36,282 nt of DNA from an uncultured Porphyromonadaceae bacterium (GCA_947177365.1 CAMWUD010000003.1:1-36282), one strand, 5' to 3'. Positions 17,173 through 26,989 are shown, counted from the stretch's first letter. Numbers and translations are program-made. The notes: generated by a model from the letters alone, not told the origin.

Positions 17173-18395
17173 TGTGTTGCAAGTCTGCTGACATGAATAA
17201 AACAAGAATAATCATCTTGATGCACTACCTCGAACTCGGTGGTGCAGAAATGGCGTTGATCGGTCTGTTGCACGCGCTTGATCCGAAACGGACTGATGTG
17301 GATCTTTTTGTGTACGACCACCGTGGCCCTCTGATGAAGTTTATTCCCGATTGGGTGAATCTGCTGCCTGAAATCGGTGCATATACAGTAATGGAGCGTC
17401 CGTTGTCCGAAGCAGTAAGACGCAGATACTTCGGTGTCGCTTTCGGGCGTTTGGCGGCAAAACTCAGACATCAGGCATTTGTCAGAAAAAACAAACCGGC
17501 GGAAATATACAGTTCTCTGATTCAGTATGTCGGTGATTTTGTCACTCCATGGTTGCCGGATATAAATCCGGCAGTGGAGTATGACATGTGTATCAGTTTT
17601 CTTGCTCCACACAATATAGCGCGTGATAAAGTGCGTGCTCGTAGGCATGTAGCCTGGATACACACCGATTATTCTACAGTGGATATTGATGTGGTCGATG
17701 AACTTAAGGTATGGAGTGCGTTTGATTCAATTGTGTCAATTTCGCCGCAGGTCACAAACGCTTTTACCGAAAGGTTTCCGTCGTTGTCTTCCCGAATCGT
17801 CGAAATCGAGAATATTTTGCCGACAGACTATATTATCAGCCGTAGTGAGGAATTCAGCGCAGACCGGGAATTGAAAGGCTGTCCCGCTCTCTTGTCCATC
17901 GGTCGGTTTTGTCCGGCCAAGAATTATGACAATCTGCCACTTATAGCCAGACATCTGGTTGACACCTCATGCCCGGAATTGCAGTGGTATATTATCGGCT
18001 CCGGTATAGATGAGCCTCTGATACGGCAGAGAATCAGAGAGGCCGGGATGGAAAAGAATGTAATTCTGTTAGGCTCGAAGGTGAATCCATATCCGTATAT
18101 CAAGGCCTGCGACATTTATGTGCAGCCGTCGCGATTTGAGGGGAAATCCATAACCGTGCGCGAGGCTCAGATGCTTGGCAAGCCTGTGGCTGTGACGGCT
18201 TATCCTACCGCTCCGTCGCAGATTCGGCACGGTGTTGACGGTGTAATAGTGCCCCTTGACAACGAGGGCTGCGCCGCCGGCCTTGCAGAACTGATACGTG
18301 ATGTGGAAAAACAGAAATTATTGGCTGAATATTGCCTCAGTCACGACTTCGGCAATGAGTCTGAGGTTGAGAAGATTTATAAGTTGATTCGATGA
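17172..18395 (+). CDS. GT4-family glycosyltransferase (2 of 3)
   Basis: 407 residues from ATG 17172. The internal ATG 17193 (MNKTRIIILMHYLELGGAEM) gives a more typical N terminus and may be the true start. Landmarks are ELGGAEMALIGLLHAL, LLSIGRFCPAKNYDNL and the E-x7-E region FEGKSITVREAQMLGKPVAV. The first ATG overlaps the stop of the acetyltransferase remnant. It probably adds one sugar to the repeat unit by a retaining mechanism. Confidence 0.88.
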   Translation: MCCKSADMNKTRIIILMHYLELGGAEMALIGLLHALDPKRTDVDLFVYDHRGPLMKFIPDWVNLLPEIGAYTVMERPLSEAVRRRYFGVAFGRLAAKLRHQAFVRKNKPAEIYSSLIQYVGDFVTPWLPDINPAVEYDMCISFLAPHNIARDKVRARRHVAWIHTDYSTVDIDVVDELKVWSAFDSIVSISPQVTNAFTERFPSLSSRIVEIENILPTDYIISRSEEFSADRELKGCPALLSIGRFCPAKNYDNLPLIARHLVDTSCPELQWYIIGSGIDEPLIRQRIREAGMEKNVILLGSKVNPYPYIKACDIYVQPSRFEGKSITVREAQMLGKPVAVTAYPTAPSQIRHGVDGVIVPLDNEGCAAGLAELIRDVEKQKLLAEYCLSHDFGNESEVEKIYKLIR

Positions 18396-19420
18396 AAGGA
18401 CAAAGAGATACATCGTTGGACTACATCCGACTTCTTGCATGCTTTATGGTGGTGCTTATGCATTCGCCTATTCCGTCGCCGGATGCCGATGGAATGATCC
18501 TGGCTCCGTTGAGCTATGTCACGGCTCCGTGCATTGGACTGTTCTTTATGGTGAGCGGAGCGTTGCTCATGCCGGTGAAAGGTGATTATGTCAGCTTCGT
18601 AGGCCGACGCTTCGGCAAGATTGCACTGCCGACACTGTTCTGGACGCTGGTTTATGTGGCGCTGAAACTGTACGACAGCGAGTCTGAAATCAATCTAATG
18701 CAGACTCTGGCCTCGATACCCTTTGCACCGCAGGGAGAGGGAGTGCTGTGGTTTATGTATACGTTGGCCGGCCTGTATCTGCTCGCACCTATATTGAGTG
18801 CCTGGGTAGAGAAGGCTTCAGTACGTGATATCGAACTGGTGCTGTCGCTGTGGGTGGTGACTTTGTGCTATCCGCTTCTGAAATTATGGTTTTATACAAA
18901 CAGCGGTACGACCGGCATACTTTACTATTTCACCGGCTATGCGGGATATTTTCTGGCGGGCTGTTACCTGAAGAAATATCCGGGCAGAATACCCATGTGG
19001 CTTTTCTGGAGTGTGGCGGTATCCGGTATGCTTCTGATGCTGGCGCTGAAGTATTTTGGCATTGTTTACGATTTCTACAGCCTGTTCTGGTATGAGTCGA
19101 TATTTATAGCGGGGCTGGCTGTAGCTTTGTGGCAGACGGTTGTATATGTCGCCAGAAGGAACAGGCCTGCAGGCCGGACAGTTGTCACGCTGTCAAATCT
19201 GAGTTTCGGCATCTATCTGACGCATATATTGATAATGAGGCACTGGCTATGGGATAGCAGCTGGATAGCAGCCATAAGTAATTATGGACTGCAATGTCTG
19301 GTCATCGCGGTGCTGACATTTGTTTTCTCCGCACTTGCCTGTCTGCTGATTTCATACCTGCCTATGTCGCAGTGGGTAATTGCCTGCCATATGGATTGGC
19401 GGAAATCTGCAACAAAATAG
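18392..19420 (+). CDS. Acyltransferase-3 family membrane O-acyltransferase (4 of 4)
   Basis: 342 residues. The N terminus RDTSLDYIRLLACFMVVLMH has the family histidine and is followed by APCIGLFFMVSGALLMP, as in the WecH/OafA-like branch of Bacteroidetes. About ten hydrophobic segments follow, with LSFGIYLTHILIM near the end, a typical late motif. The start overlaps the GT4 stop (ATGA). Confidence 0.85.
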   Translation: MKGQRDTSLDYIRLLACFMVVLMHSPIPSPDADGMILAPLSYVTAPCIGLFFMVSGALLMPVKGDYVSFVGRRFGKIALPTLFWTLVYVALKLYDSESEINLMQTLASIPFAPQGEGVLWFMYTLAGLYLLAPILSAWVEKASVRDIELVLSLWVVTLCYPLLKLWFYTNSGTTGILYYFTGYAGYFLAGCYLKKYPGRIPMWLFWSVAVSGMLLMLALKYFGIVYDFYSLFWYESIFIAGLAVALWQTVVYVARRNRPAGRTVVTLSNLSFGIYLTHILIMRHWLWDSSWIAAISNYGLQCLVIAVLTFVFSALACLLISYLPMSQWVIACHMDWRKSATK

Positions 19421-19441
19421 AGAATTATAAAGAACTGAACC

Positions 19442-20536
19442 ATGAGCCAAGCGCGATTATATAGTACGATATTTCTATATTTGACAATTGTTCTTACGCT
19501 AATATATGCTTTACAGCTGTCAAACCAGAGCTATAGTAGAATCAAAAAAGGAAGCAACAACAGCGTTTTCGCCTTGGTGCTGTGCCTGTGTCTAGCATAC
19601 TGGATTGGAATACGCACGCCATCGTATGAGTTTGCCGATACGGGTAATTATGCGCATATGTTCAATTTATACAAGGCGCATATGCCGGTGAATGAAGCAG
19701 TTGATTCTGAATGGGTCTGGAATCACTTCACGTACTATTGTTCCCAGACCATGAGTGAGCCGATGTATTTCATATTGATAGCGATGGGGTATTTTGGATT
19801 TACGTTATGGACGTGTCGTATGCTGACTCCGAACAACACAATGGTAAGCCTGCTGTTTGTCATGGGTGCATTTTCCTTTTATTCATATGCGACAAATGGA
19901 ATTAGAAATGGATTTGCATGCAGTATAGTATTGGCGGTGATTGCGATGATTGCCAAATCCCGGAAAAATTTGATTCCTGCTTTGATTCTGGCGTTTATCG
20001 CGAGTAATATTCATAAAACCACACTATTGCCGCTGGCGTGCCTGCTGTTGTCGGTATACATCATCAAGTCGTTCAAGTGGGCGTATACATTTTGGATTCT
20101 TTCGATTCTGATCAGTCTGGTCGCGGGAAATGCAATCAATGTGTTCTTTGCAAGTTTAGGCTTCGATGACAGACTTTCCTACCTTACTGTACAGCAGGCC
20201 GGCAAATTTTCAAGCATAGGATTCAGATGGGACTTCCTGCTCTACAGTATGATGCCGATTGTCTTAGGCTATTATATAGTGATTAAGAGAAGGATTTATG
20301 ACCGTGCATATATTATACTGCTCAACACTTATACTCTTGCCAATGCTTTCTGGGTGATGGTGATTCGTGCGAATTATTCCAATCGCTTCGCCTATCTTTC
20401 CTGGTTTATGTATGCGCTGGTGCTGGCATATCCGTTACTGCGGATCAATATCTGGGGTGATCGGCAGGGACTGGTTGCTTCGAGAATAATGTTGGCACAG
20501 ATTGCATTTACGTGGGTGATGGTGACTGTCTTATAG
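19442..20536 (+). CDS. wzy: EpsG-like polysaccharide polymerase (Wzy role)
   Basis: 364 residues, with about ten hydrophobic segments. The region after the second segment (YWIGIRTPSYEFADTGNYAHMF) is the EpsG landmark, where a G-IR-P...DT-NY motif faces the periplasm. NGIRNGFACSIVLAVIAM and SNIHKTTLLPL are also family-like, the latter with a conserved histidine. It should polymerise the flipped repeat units in the periplasm. It is the only polymerase candidate in the operon. Confidence 0.85.
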   Translation: MSQARLYSTIFLYLTIVLTLIYALQLSNQSYSRIKKGSNNSVFALVLCLCLAYWIGIRTPSYEFADTGNYAHMFNLYKAHMPVNEAVDSEWVWNHFTYYCSQTMSEPMYFILIAMGYFGFTLWTCRMLTPNNTMVSLLFVMGAFSFYSYATNGIRNGFACSIVLAVIAMIAKSRKNLIPALILAFIASNIHKTTLLPLACLLLSVYIIKSFKWAYTFWILSILISLVAGNAINVFFASLGFDDRLSYLTVQQAGKFSSIGFRWDFLLYSMMPIVLGYYIVIKRRIYDRAYIILLNTYTLANAFWVMVIRANYSNRFAYLSWFMYALVLAYPLLRINIWGDRQGLVASRIMLAQIAFTWVMVTVL

Positions 20537-20567
20537 TGAGTTAAAGGTGCTGGTAAATGATAACAAG

Positions 20568-21308
20568 ATGATACCCAAGATTATACATTACTGTTGGTTC
20601 GGGCGCAATCCGCTGCCTGAATCCGCTCTCAAGTGCATAGCATCGTGGAAGAAATACTTCCCGGACTATGAGATAAAGGAATGGAACGAAGACAATTTCG
20701 ATGTCAATTGCATACCCTACACAGCGCAGGCATATGAGGCTAAGAAGTATGCCTTCGTCAGTGATTATGCCCGCTTCAAAATCCTTTACGAACACGGCGG
20801 CCTATATTTCGATACAGATGTTGAAGTTATCCGCCCGATGGACCATATAATACAGCGGGGCGCATTCATGGGCATTGAAAAGTCTCTTGCCACAACCAAA
20901 GGACAGGGTTGGATTGGCGTAAATGCCGGTCTTGGACTCGGTGCTCCTTCCGGGTTGCCGATATACAAAAAAGTACTTGACTTTTATGGCTGTAGGAGTT
21001 TTCTGGAAGAAAGCGCGACAGTTGTGACCAATGTCACTCAGTTGCTGATTCTTGAAGGGCTGGCAAATGAAAATGAAATGCAGCATGTGGCCGGGGTAAA
21101 TATATATCCTGCCGAATATTTCTGTCCAATGGATTCAACTACAGGTATTATGGATATAACTCCGTCCACGGTGTCGATTCATCATTACACTTGTTCCTGG
21201 ATTGACCATAATTCGCTGGAATACCGGATGCATGCGCTGAAAAAACGGCTGATAAGAATATTCGGAGAAAAATTCATCATGAAAATAGCTTCATTGATAA
21301 AACGTTGA
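20568..21308 (+). CDS. GT32-family glycosyltransferase (OCH1/capsule sugar transferase type)
   Basis: 246 residues from ATG 20568; the frame opens at GTG 20547. MIPKIIHYCWFGRNPLPESA is the classic GT32 start. The donor-binding region YAFVSDYARFKILYEHGGLY is followed by the DTD metal-binding motif (DTDVEVIRP). A histidine pair (VSIHHYTCSW) lies near the C-terminal end, as in relatives. It is a soluble, retaining GT-A enzyme, and a DUF1919 gene follows after 19 bases. Confidence 0.88.
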   Translation: MIPKIIHYCWFGRNPLPESALKCIASWKKYFPDYEIKEWNEDNFDVNCIPYTAQAYEAKKYAFVSDYARFKILYEHGGLYFDTDVEVIRPMDHIIQRGAFMGIEKSLATTKGQGWIGVNAGLGLGAPSGLPIYKKVLDFYGCRSFLEESATVVTNVTQLLILEGLANENEMQHVAGVNIYPAEYFCPMDSTTGIMDITPSTVSIHHYTCSWIDHNSLEYRMHALKKRLIRIFGEKFIMKIASLIKR

Positions 21309-21327
21309 GGCATAATATCTCAGACCT

Positions 21328-22008
21328 ATGTGCAGAAAGATTGTAAGCAGAATATCACATTATCTGGACGTATTCTATAATAAGTATTACCCGCCGCAGG
21401 TGCTGTATCGAAACAGACAGAGACGGCGCTTGAAAAACCGATCATTCTCACTGTTGACCGGCAACTGCGTTGGAGGCTATCTGTATCACCAGCTTGGACT
21501 TGGTTTTACAAGCCCGACTATCAACATGATGATATTGAATCAGGATTTCAAAAAACTGATTTTGAATCCGGAGCATTATATGAACCTTGTGCCGACTCCT
21601 TATGAAGATCCGAAGTATCCCGGAGTACCATCGGCTCTGCTTGGCGACATCGTATTGCATTTTACTCATTACCTGACTTCAGAGGAAGGCATCGCGGCAT
21701 GGGAAAAACGTAAGCGGCGTATAGACTATGATAATCTGTATGTGATAATTTCCGACATTGACCTGTCGCGAAAAGACATTGAGGAACTCCGTGATGTGAA
21801 ATGCCGTAAGCTGGTGGTTATGACATCGAGGGAATACGACATGGATTATTGTCTGTATCTGCCGGAGTTCAAGGGCCGCGAACATGTGGGTGAACTGCTT
21901 GGAAAGACCTTGTCAGGCAAATGGAAGTTTGAGAAATACTTCGATTTTGTAGATTGGGTAAACTCGGATGATTCAATAGCGCGTAACTTTTACATTGGCG
22001 AAAAATAA
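21328..22008 (+). CDS. DUF1919 family protein (exopolysaccharide locus)
   Basis: 226 residues. The family pattern is visible: FSLLTGNCVGGYLYHQLGL, then FTSPTINMMI and a mid-region PSALLGDIVLHFTHY with EEGIAAWEKRKRRIDYDN. Members are found in capsule and exopolysaccharide clusters of Bacteroidetes and Firmicutes. To my knowledge the reaction is not established, and a glycosyltransferase-like role is only a guess. The stop overlaps the next ATG by one base (TAATG). Confidence 0.75.
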   Translation: MCRKIVSRISHYLDVFYNKYYPPQVLYRNRQRRRLKNRSFSLLTGNCVGGYLYHQLGLGFTSPTINMMILNQDFKKLILNPEHYMNLVPTPYEDPKYPGVPSALLGDIVLHFTHYLTSEEGIAAWEKRKRRIDYDNLYVIISDIDLSRKDIEELRDVKCRKLVVMTSREYDMDYCLYLPEFKGREHVGELLGKTLSGKWKFEKYFDFVDWVNSDDSIARNFYIGEK

Positions 22009-22814
22009 TGGCTCCCCGTATATCTGTAATAATGGGCATATATAACTGTGCTCCGACTCTTGGCGAGGCATTGGATTCGCTTTTGGCACAGACTTGTCAG
22101 GATTTCAAGGTAATCATGTGCGATGACGGTTCGACTGACAATACTGTGGAAGTGGCAGAGAAGTATGCCTCCCGATATCCAGAACAGTTTATTCTTATCA
22201 GAAACCCTCGTAACATGGGTTTGAACTATACTCTCAATCATTGTCTGGAATATGCTGATACAGAGTTTGTGGCCAGAATGGACGGAGATGACATATCGTT
22301 GCCAGAGAGGTTTGAACTGGAAGTGAATTTTCTGGATTCCCATGCGGATTATGCCATAGTCAGCGGTCCGATGATATATTTTGACGAAAAGGGTGATTTC
22401 AGAACAGGCCGGATTCGTAGTCCGGAGCCTACAGAAGCAGATTTTGTAAAGGGTACTCCATTCTGTCACGCACCATGTATGGTAAGGAGAGAGGCATATG
22501 AAGCGGTCGGAGGTTATTCGGTCGACAATAAATTGCTTCGGGTCGAGGACTATCATTTATGGCTTAAAATGTATCTGGCGGGATATCGTGGTTATAGGCT
22601 AAGTAATCCTATATATAAAATGAGGGACAATCGTGAGGCCATGGTCAGACGGACTTTTAGAAACCGGATCAATGAAATGTATGTGAAGCATCTTTGCATC
22701 AAGAAGTTCAAACTGTCGAAGCTGCAATATATGCATCTGCTTGTGCCAATGCTGAAGGCTTGCTGTCCCAATAGACTCGCCATGTTGCTTCGAAAACTTA
22801 TGAGCGTGTCTTGA
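22008..22814 (+). CDS. GT2-family glycosyltransferase (4 of 4)
   Basis: 268 residues. ISVIMGIYNCAPTLGEALDS, DDGSTDNT at 39-46 and a DGDD metal-binding motif at 92-95 mark it. CMVRREAYEAVGGYS followed by VEDYHLWLKM is the acceptor and base region of the WaaE/SpsA-like branch. The C terminus is short and basic. The next gene's reading frame opens inside its stop. Confidence 0.9.
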   Translation: MAPRISVIMGIYNCAPTLGEALDSLLAQTCQDFKVIMCDDGSTDNTVEVAEKYASRYPEQFILIRNPRNMGLNYTLNHCLEYADTEFVARMDGDDISLPERFELEVNFLDSHADYAIVSGPMIYFDEKGDFRTGRIRSPEPTEADFVKGTPFCHAPCMVRREAYEAVGGYSVDNKLLRVEDYHLWLKMYLAGYRGYRLSNPIYKMRDNREAMVRRTFRNRINEMYVKHLCIKKFKLSKLQYMHLLVPMLKACCPNRLAMLLRKLMSVS

Positions 22815-22858
22815 GCTGCAAAGTTAACTATCAATTATTTAATGAATTGACGGTTGTT

Positions 22859-24076
22859 ATGGATAAGACAATAAAGATAATACGTGCCTGCACGGTACCG
22901 GCCTCGCTGGGTTTTGTCAAGGGCATGATTCCGGATTTGGTAAAGAAATATGAGGTAGTGCTCTTATCTTCACCAGGGGCAAATTGGAAAGAGTTGGACG
23001 AAGTAATCCATCTTGTCAGATGTAAAAAAATCAATATGTCACGGCGGATAGACATATGGAGCGATTTGAAATCGCTTTATCGCCTGTGGCGGATGTTCCG
23101 GCGTGAACGCCCCAGGATGGTTCATTCCATGACCCCCAAGGCCGGACTGCTTTGTATGCTCGCGTCTCGGCTGGCAGGTGTGCCGGTCAGAATTCATACA
23201 TTTACCGGATTGGTCTTCCCCACATCGACGGGTTTGAAAAGACGCGTATTGATGGCCACGGATAAGATTACATGCGCGGCAGCAACCCATATAATTCCTG
23301 AGGGCGAAGGGGTGAGACGCGACCTGCTTGAAAACGGTATCACCAAGAAGGATATACATGTTCTTGGCTATGGCAATTGTCAAGGGATTGACCTTGACCG
23401 CTTTAATCCTGAACTGCATTATGACGTAGATGAATACTCCGGCGCAGAGTCTCTGCCTAAATTGTTTGAAGAGGAAAGCCCGGAGGAGTTCGCAAAGAAT
23501 CAGTATCTGAAACCGGTGTCAAGACCCGATATGGTTACTTTTATTGCCATAGGACGACTTGTCGGAGACAAAGGAATAAATGAACTTGTATACGCTTTTC
23601 AAAAGTTAAACAGTGAGTTTCCGAAAACAAGGCTCATTCTTCTCGGACCCACAGAGAGTGGGATAGACCCTTTGAAGCAGGAAACAATGGAGACAATCCG
23701 GAGTCACCGACATATTGAAGCAGTAGGTCTCCAATATGATATCAGACCATGGCTGTCTGTATCCGACTGTGCCGTACTGGCCAGTTACCGCGAGGGCTTT
23801 CCGAATGCCGTCATTGAGGCCGGTGCCATGGGGCTGCCTCAGATTGTAACGGACATCAACGGTGCCAACGAGATAATCGTCGAAGGTGAAAACGGCACGA
23901 TTGTTCCGCCGCGCGATGCTGAGGCTCTGTTTGATGCAATGAAACGTATGGTAGAGGATTCCGAATGGCGTCAGCGTCTTGCCTTGAAGGCCAGACAGAT
24001 GGTGGCATCTCGCTACGACCAGCATTATGTGCGCAGGTGCCTATATGAGTTTTATGACAAGGTTCTTGGTAATTGA
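22859..24076 (+). CDS. GT4-family glycosyltransferase (3 of 3), WbuB/CapM-like
   Basis: 405 residues from ATG 22859; the frame is open from TTG 22811, but the conserved start is MDKTIKIIRACTVPASLGF. It contains VHSMTPKAGLLCMLASRLAG and RIHTFTGLVFP, typical of the group that adds the second sugar on the undecaprenyl-linked unit, then FIAIGRLVGDKGINELV and the E-x7-E region REGFPNAVIEAGAMGLP. It directly precedes the initiating sugar-phosphate transferase, a common pairing. Acting on the first lipid-linked sugar is inferred from that. Confidence 0.88.
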   Translation: MDKTIKIIRACTVPASLGFVKGMIPDLVKKYEVVLLSSPGANWKELDEVIHLVRCKKINMSRRIDIWSDLKSLYRLWRMFRRERPRMVHSMTPKAGLLCMLASRLAGVPVRIHTFTGLVFPTSTGLKRRVLMATDKITCAAATHIIPEGEGVRRDLLENGITKKDIHVLGYGNCQGIDLDRFNPELHYDVDEYSGAESLPKLFEEESPEEFAKNQYLKPVSRPDMVTFIAIGRLVGDKGINELVYAFQKLNSEFPKTRLILLGPTESGIDPLKQETMETIRSHRHIEAVGLQYDIRPWLSVSDCAVLASYREGFPNAVIEAGAMGLPQIVTDINGANEIIVEGENGTIVPPRDAEALFDAMKRMVEDSEWRQRLALKARQMVASRYDQHYVRRCLYEFYDKVLGN

Positions 24077-24088
24077 AAAGTTGAAATT

Positions 24089-24760
24089 ATGTACAGACAC
24101 TTTTTTAAAAGATTTCTTGATTTTACGCTCACATTCGTTGGGCTTATCTGCATTTCTCCGATATTTCTTGTTTTGTGCATTCTGGTCAGACTTAAGCTTG
24201 GGTCACCAATATTCTTCAGGCAGATGCGCATCGGCAGGAATGACCGTCCGTTCATGATGATAAAATTCCGCACGATGACCGATGCACGCGACAAGGATGG
24301 AAATCTTTTGCCGGATACAGACAGGTTTACAAAATTTGGCGATTTTCTGCGAAACAGCAGTCTGGATGAGTTACCGGAGCTGCTCAATGTGCTGAAGGGC
24401 GATATGTCGCTTGTTGGACCACGCCCGCTATATCCGATTTACTTACCATATTATACAAGGGAAGAGTCGCGACGTCATGATGTGCGTGGCGGAATTACCG
24501 GACTGGCTCAGATTAATGGCCGCGCACTCTGCCGGTGGAAAGACCGTTTTGCATACGATGTGCGGTATGTCGATGAATTGTCGTTCACAAACGATGTGAG
24601 AATTTTATGGCGGACATTCTTCAAGGTCGCGGCAAAGGATGATATAGGAGTTCCGTCGGTTACCGATGAAGGCGGACTGCATGTTTTGCGCGAAGTGCAG
24701 CAACCTGAAAAAGTCCGAATAGTAGAACAAATGCTTGCCAAGAGCAATAACCGGCTCTAA
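24089..24760 (+). CDS. Initiating undecaprenyl-phosphate sugar-1-phosphate transferase (PglC-like)
   Basis: 223 residues, the short monotopic form. It has one hydrophobic N-terminal segment (FLDFTLTFVGLICISPIFLV), then GSPIFFRQMRIGR, MIKFRTM, the catalytic SLDELPELLNVLKGDMSLVG with the Asp-Glu pair, GPRPL, and GGITGLAQINGR. It transfers a sugar-1-phosphate from a UDP-sugar to undecaprenyl phosphate and starts repeat-unit assembly. The sugar is often a diacetamido-bacillosamine or N-acetylhexosamine in relatives. No bacillosamine pathway genes are in the window. No C-terminal acetyltransferase fusion is present. Confidence 0.92.
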   Translation: MYRHFFKRFLDFTLTFVGLICISPIFLVLCILVRLKLGSPIFFRQMRIGRNDRPFMMIKFRTMTDARDKDGNLLPDTDRFTKFGDFLRNSSLDELPELLNVLKGDMSLVGPRPLYPIYLPYYTREESRRHDVRGGITGLAQINGRALCRWKDRFAYDVRYVDELSFTNDVRILWRTFFKVAAKDDIGVPSVTDEGGLHVLREVQQPEKVRIVEQMLAKSNNRL

Positions 24761-25840
24761 ATGAAGATGACCATAAACTGGGAAGTAGGCAGCACCTGGT
24801 ATGCCGATGATTTTAAATCAGACGGTAAGATGCCGGAGTATATGGAACGGATTGTTCCATCCAGCGAGCTGACCTTGTTGTCGACCTGCCGTAGCGCAAT
24901 ATCCATTGTTTTGGACAGGATTCCGATGGGTAGGCGTGCACTTGTACCTTCATTTACCTGCCATAGTGTTGTTGAGCCTTTTGTCAAGGCTGGATATGAC
25001 GTCAGACCGTATCCTCTCAAGGAAAACCTTGAGATAGACATTTGCGGTCTATCGGAACTTGTCGATTGCTTCCGTCCGGATGTAATACTGATTCATGGCT
25101 ACTTCGGATTCGATACAGTAGGGAATGCCTCGGCATATCTGGAACTGTGCAGGAACAGGGGCATAGTTGTGATTGAGGATCGGACGCAAACCATGTTTTC
25201 AACTTTCCGACGTCCTGTGGCTGACTATGTCACAGGCAGTATCAGAAAGTGGCTTCCTGTGCCGGACGGAGCTTTTTTGTCGGGTCTCAGTATTGACGGC
25301 TTGTCAGAAGACGAGTTGCTGGTGACTGCAAAAATAGAGGCCATGCAAGAAAAATGCCGATATATCTTCGCAGGCGAAGGCAGGAAAGAAGATTTCATGC
25401 CGAAATTTGCCGAGGCAGAGAGAATACTTGATTCCCGTACAGAAGCACATGCAATTTCAGGATTTACAATGTCGGCTCTCGGTGGCCTGGATATAGAAGC
25501 TCTTGCTCTTAGCAGAAGAAACAACTACAACGCTCTGACTTCAAGGCTGGCTCTGCATCCTGAGATTTCGCTCATATTTCCCCGTGCAACAGACAGCGAT
25601 GTTCCTTTCCTGTTGCCGCTATATATCAGCGAAGGACGGAAAGACTTTCAGAGTTTTATGGCCCGCCACAATGTGTACCCGACAATTATATGGACTTGTC
25701 CTGCCGAACTGGAGCAGGGGCTTGATCCGGTTGGTCGCCATATTTACGACAATATATTGTGCTTTCATGTTGATCAGCGCTACGGGGTCGATGACATGAA
25801 CCATGTGGCAGATATAATCGATTCATATTTTGAACAATAA
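24761..25840 (+). CDS. PLP-dependent aminotransferase-fold enzyme (DegT/AHBA-synthase-like)
   Basis: 359 residues, starting directly after the previous stop. Fold-type I landmarks: STCRSAISIV (cofactor phosphate region, 41-50), FTCHSVVEPFVKAGYDV, a VVIED strand with D140 facing the pyridine nitrogen and Q143, and GSIRKWLPVPDGAF with K163 as the expected Schiff-base lysine. The RKWLPVPDG context differs from the FNGNK context of classic sugar aminotransferases (PglE, ArnB), so the substrate may not be a nucleotide sugar. It heads a module of ATP-grasp, adenylate-forming and ATP-grasp genes, which suggests amine or amino-acid metabolism for glycan decoration. That is inference. Confidence 0.72.
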   Translation: MKMTINWEVGSTWYADDFKSDGKMPEYMERIVPSSELTLLSTCRSAISIVLDRIPMGRRALVPSFTCHSVVEPFVKAGYDVRPYPLKENLEIDICGLSELVDCFRPDVILIHGYFGFDTVGNASAYLELCRNRGIVVIEDRTQTMFSTFRRPVADYVTGSIRKWLPVPDGAFLSGLSIDGLSEDELLVTAKIEAMQEKCRYIFAGEGRKEDFMPKFAEAERILDSRTEAHAISGFTMSALGGLDIEALALSRRNNYNALTSRLALHPEISLIFPRATDSDVPFLLPLYISEGRKDFQSFMARHNVYPTIIWTCPAELEQGLDPVGRHIYDNILCFHVDQRYGVDDMNHVADIIDSYFEQ

Positions 25841-25843
25841 ATA

Positions 25844-26989
25844 ATGATGACTAATAACCGACTGATGATACTCGGCACGAACGAGTATCAGAATCCTCTT
25901 ATACTCCGCGCCAAAGAGCTGGGCTATGAAACCCATGTGTTTGGATGGCCGCACGGAGAGATAGGGGAGACTACAGCAGATGTTTACCATCCGGTGAATA
26001 TACTTGATTACGATTTGTTATGGGAGGAGTGCCGTAAACTGAATCCATGTGGTGTCGCATCCGTATGCTCTGAGCTTGCCATGCATCCTATGAACTATCT
26101 CTTGCGTAAGATGGGAATACCTTGCAATTCAGTAGAAACTGAAACTATAACAACCAACAAGTATCTGATGCGTAAGGCTATGAAGGAGGGCGGGGTGGAT
26201 AGCCCGAATTTCATTCTTGTAAAAAAAGGTCAGGACATAGCCGATATTGAGAAATCGGTTGCCGCTTTCACATATCCTCTCATCATAAAGCCTTGCGACC
26301 TTAGCTCAAGCCGTGGCGTATACAAAATTGAAAGTCCTGCTATGCTTCAGCATGGTGTGGATTATGCTATGGAATGGTCGAAAACCGGAGAGGCTATACT
26401 TGAGGAGTTTATCGACGGGCCTGAATACAGCGGAGAAAGCATTGCCTACAGAGGTGAATACAAGCTACTGGCCATAACGGAGAAATCCACAACTGGAGCG
26501 CCGCATTTTGTGGAGACCGGGCACAGGCAACCGGCAAGGCTTTCGGCGGAAATGACTAAGAAAGTTGAGGAGATTCTATTCAAAGCGTTCAGGTCGCTGA
26601 ATATTGAATATGGAGCTATTCATCCGGAGTTTCGTATTACACCGGATGGCAGAATCCTATTTATGGAAATAGCCACCCGTATGGGCGGTGACTGTATCGG
26701 CACGGATTTGGTGCCGCTTTCTTCCGGCTATGATTTCCTTGGCATGGTGATAGACATATGTTGCGGCAAGGCGCCTTCATTCAGGAAGATACGCCCCCCT
26801 ATGGTGGCTTGCAACCATTATATCATGACAGCCGAAGATCTTACGGAATTCAACAATCTGATGGTGTCCGCTCCTGAAAAAGTATGGCGGCACAGCGAAA
26901 TGAAGCCTGTTTCAGATTCGCCAGTTTTAAAAAGTGCTGACAGAGCAGGATACTACATAACAATAGATGAACTGGACAATACGCTATGA
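25844..26989 (+). CDS. ATP-grasp ligase (1 of 2)
   Basis: 381 residues; ATG 25847 is an equal alternative. The N-terminal domain begins RLMILGTNEYQNPLILRAKELG, as in biotin-carboxylase/D-Ala ligase-like pre-ATP-grasp domains. The ATP-grasp core has YPLIIKPCDLSSSRGV (ATP-binding lysine and loop), EEFIDGPEYSGES and the metal-binding PEFRITPDGRILFMEIATRMGGD. Such enzymes join a carboxylate, through an acyl phosphate, to an amine or thiol. Its place after the PLP enzyme and before a PaaK-like gene (4-base overlap) suggests amide formation on the glycan or a precursor. Confidence 0.82.
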   Translation: MMTNNRLMILGTNEYQNPLILRAKELGYETHVFGWPHGEIGETTADVYHPVNILDYDLLWEECRKLNPCGVASVCSELAMHPMNYLLRKMGIPCNSVETETITTNKYLMRKAMKEGGVDSPNFILVKKGQDIADIEKSVAAFTYPLIIKPCDLSSSRGVYKIESPAMLQHGVDYAMEWSKTGEAILEEFIDGPEYSGESIAYRGEYKLLAITEKSTTGAPHFVETGHRQPARLSAEMTKKVEEILFKAFRSLNIEYGAIHPEFRITPDGRILFMEIATRMGGDCIGTDLVPLSSGYDFLGMVIDICCGKAPSFRKIRPPMVACNHYIMTAEDLTEFNNLMVSAPEKVWRHSEMKPVSDSPVLKSADRAGYYITIDELDNTL

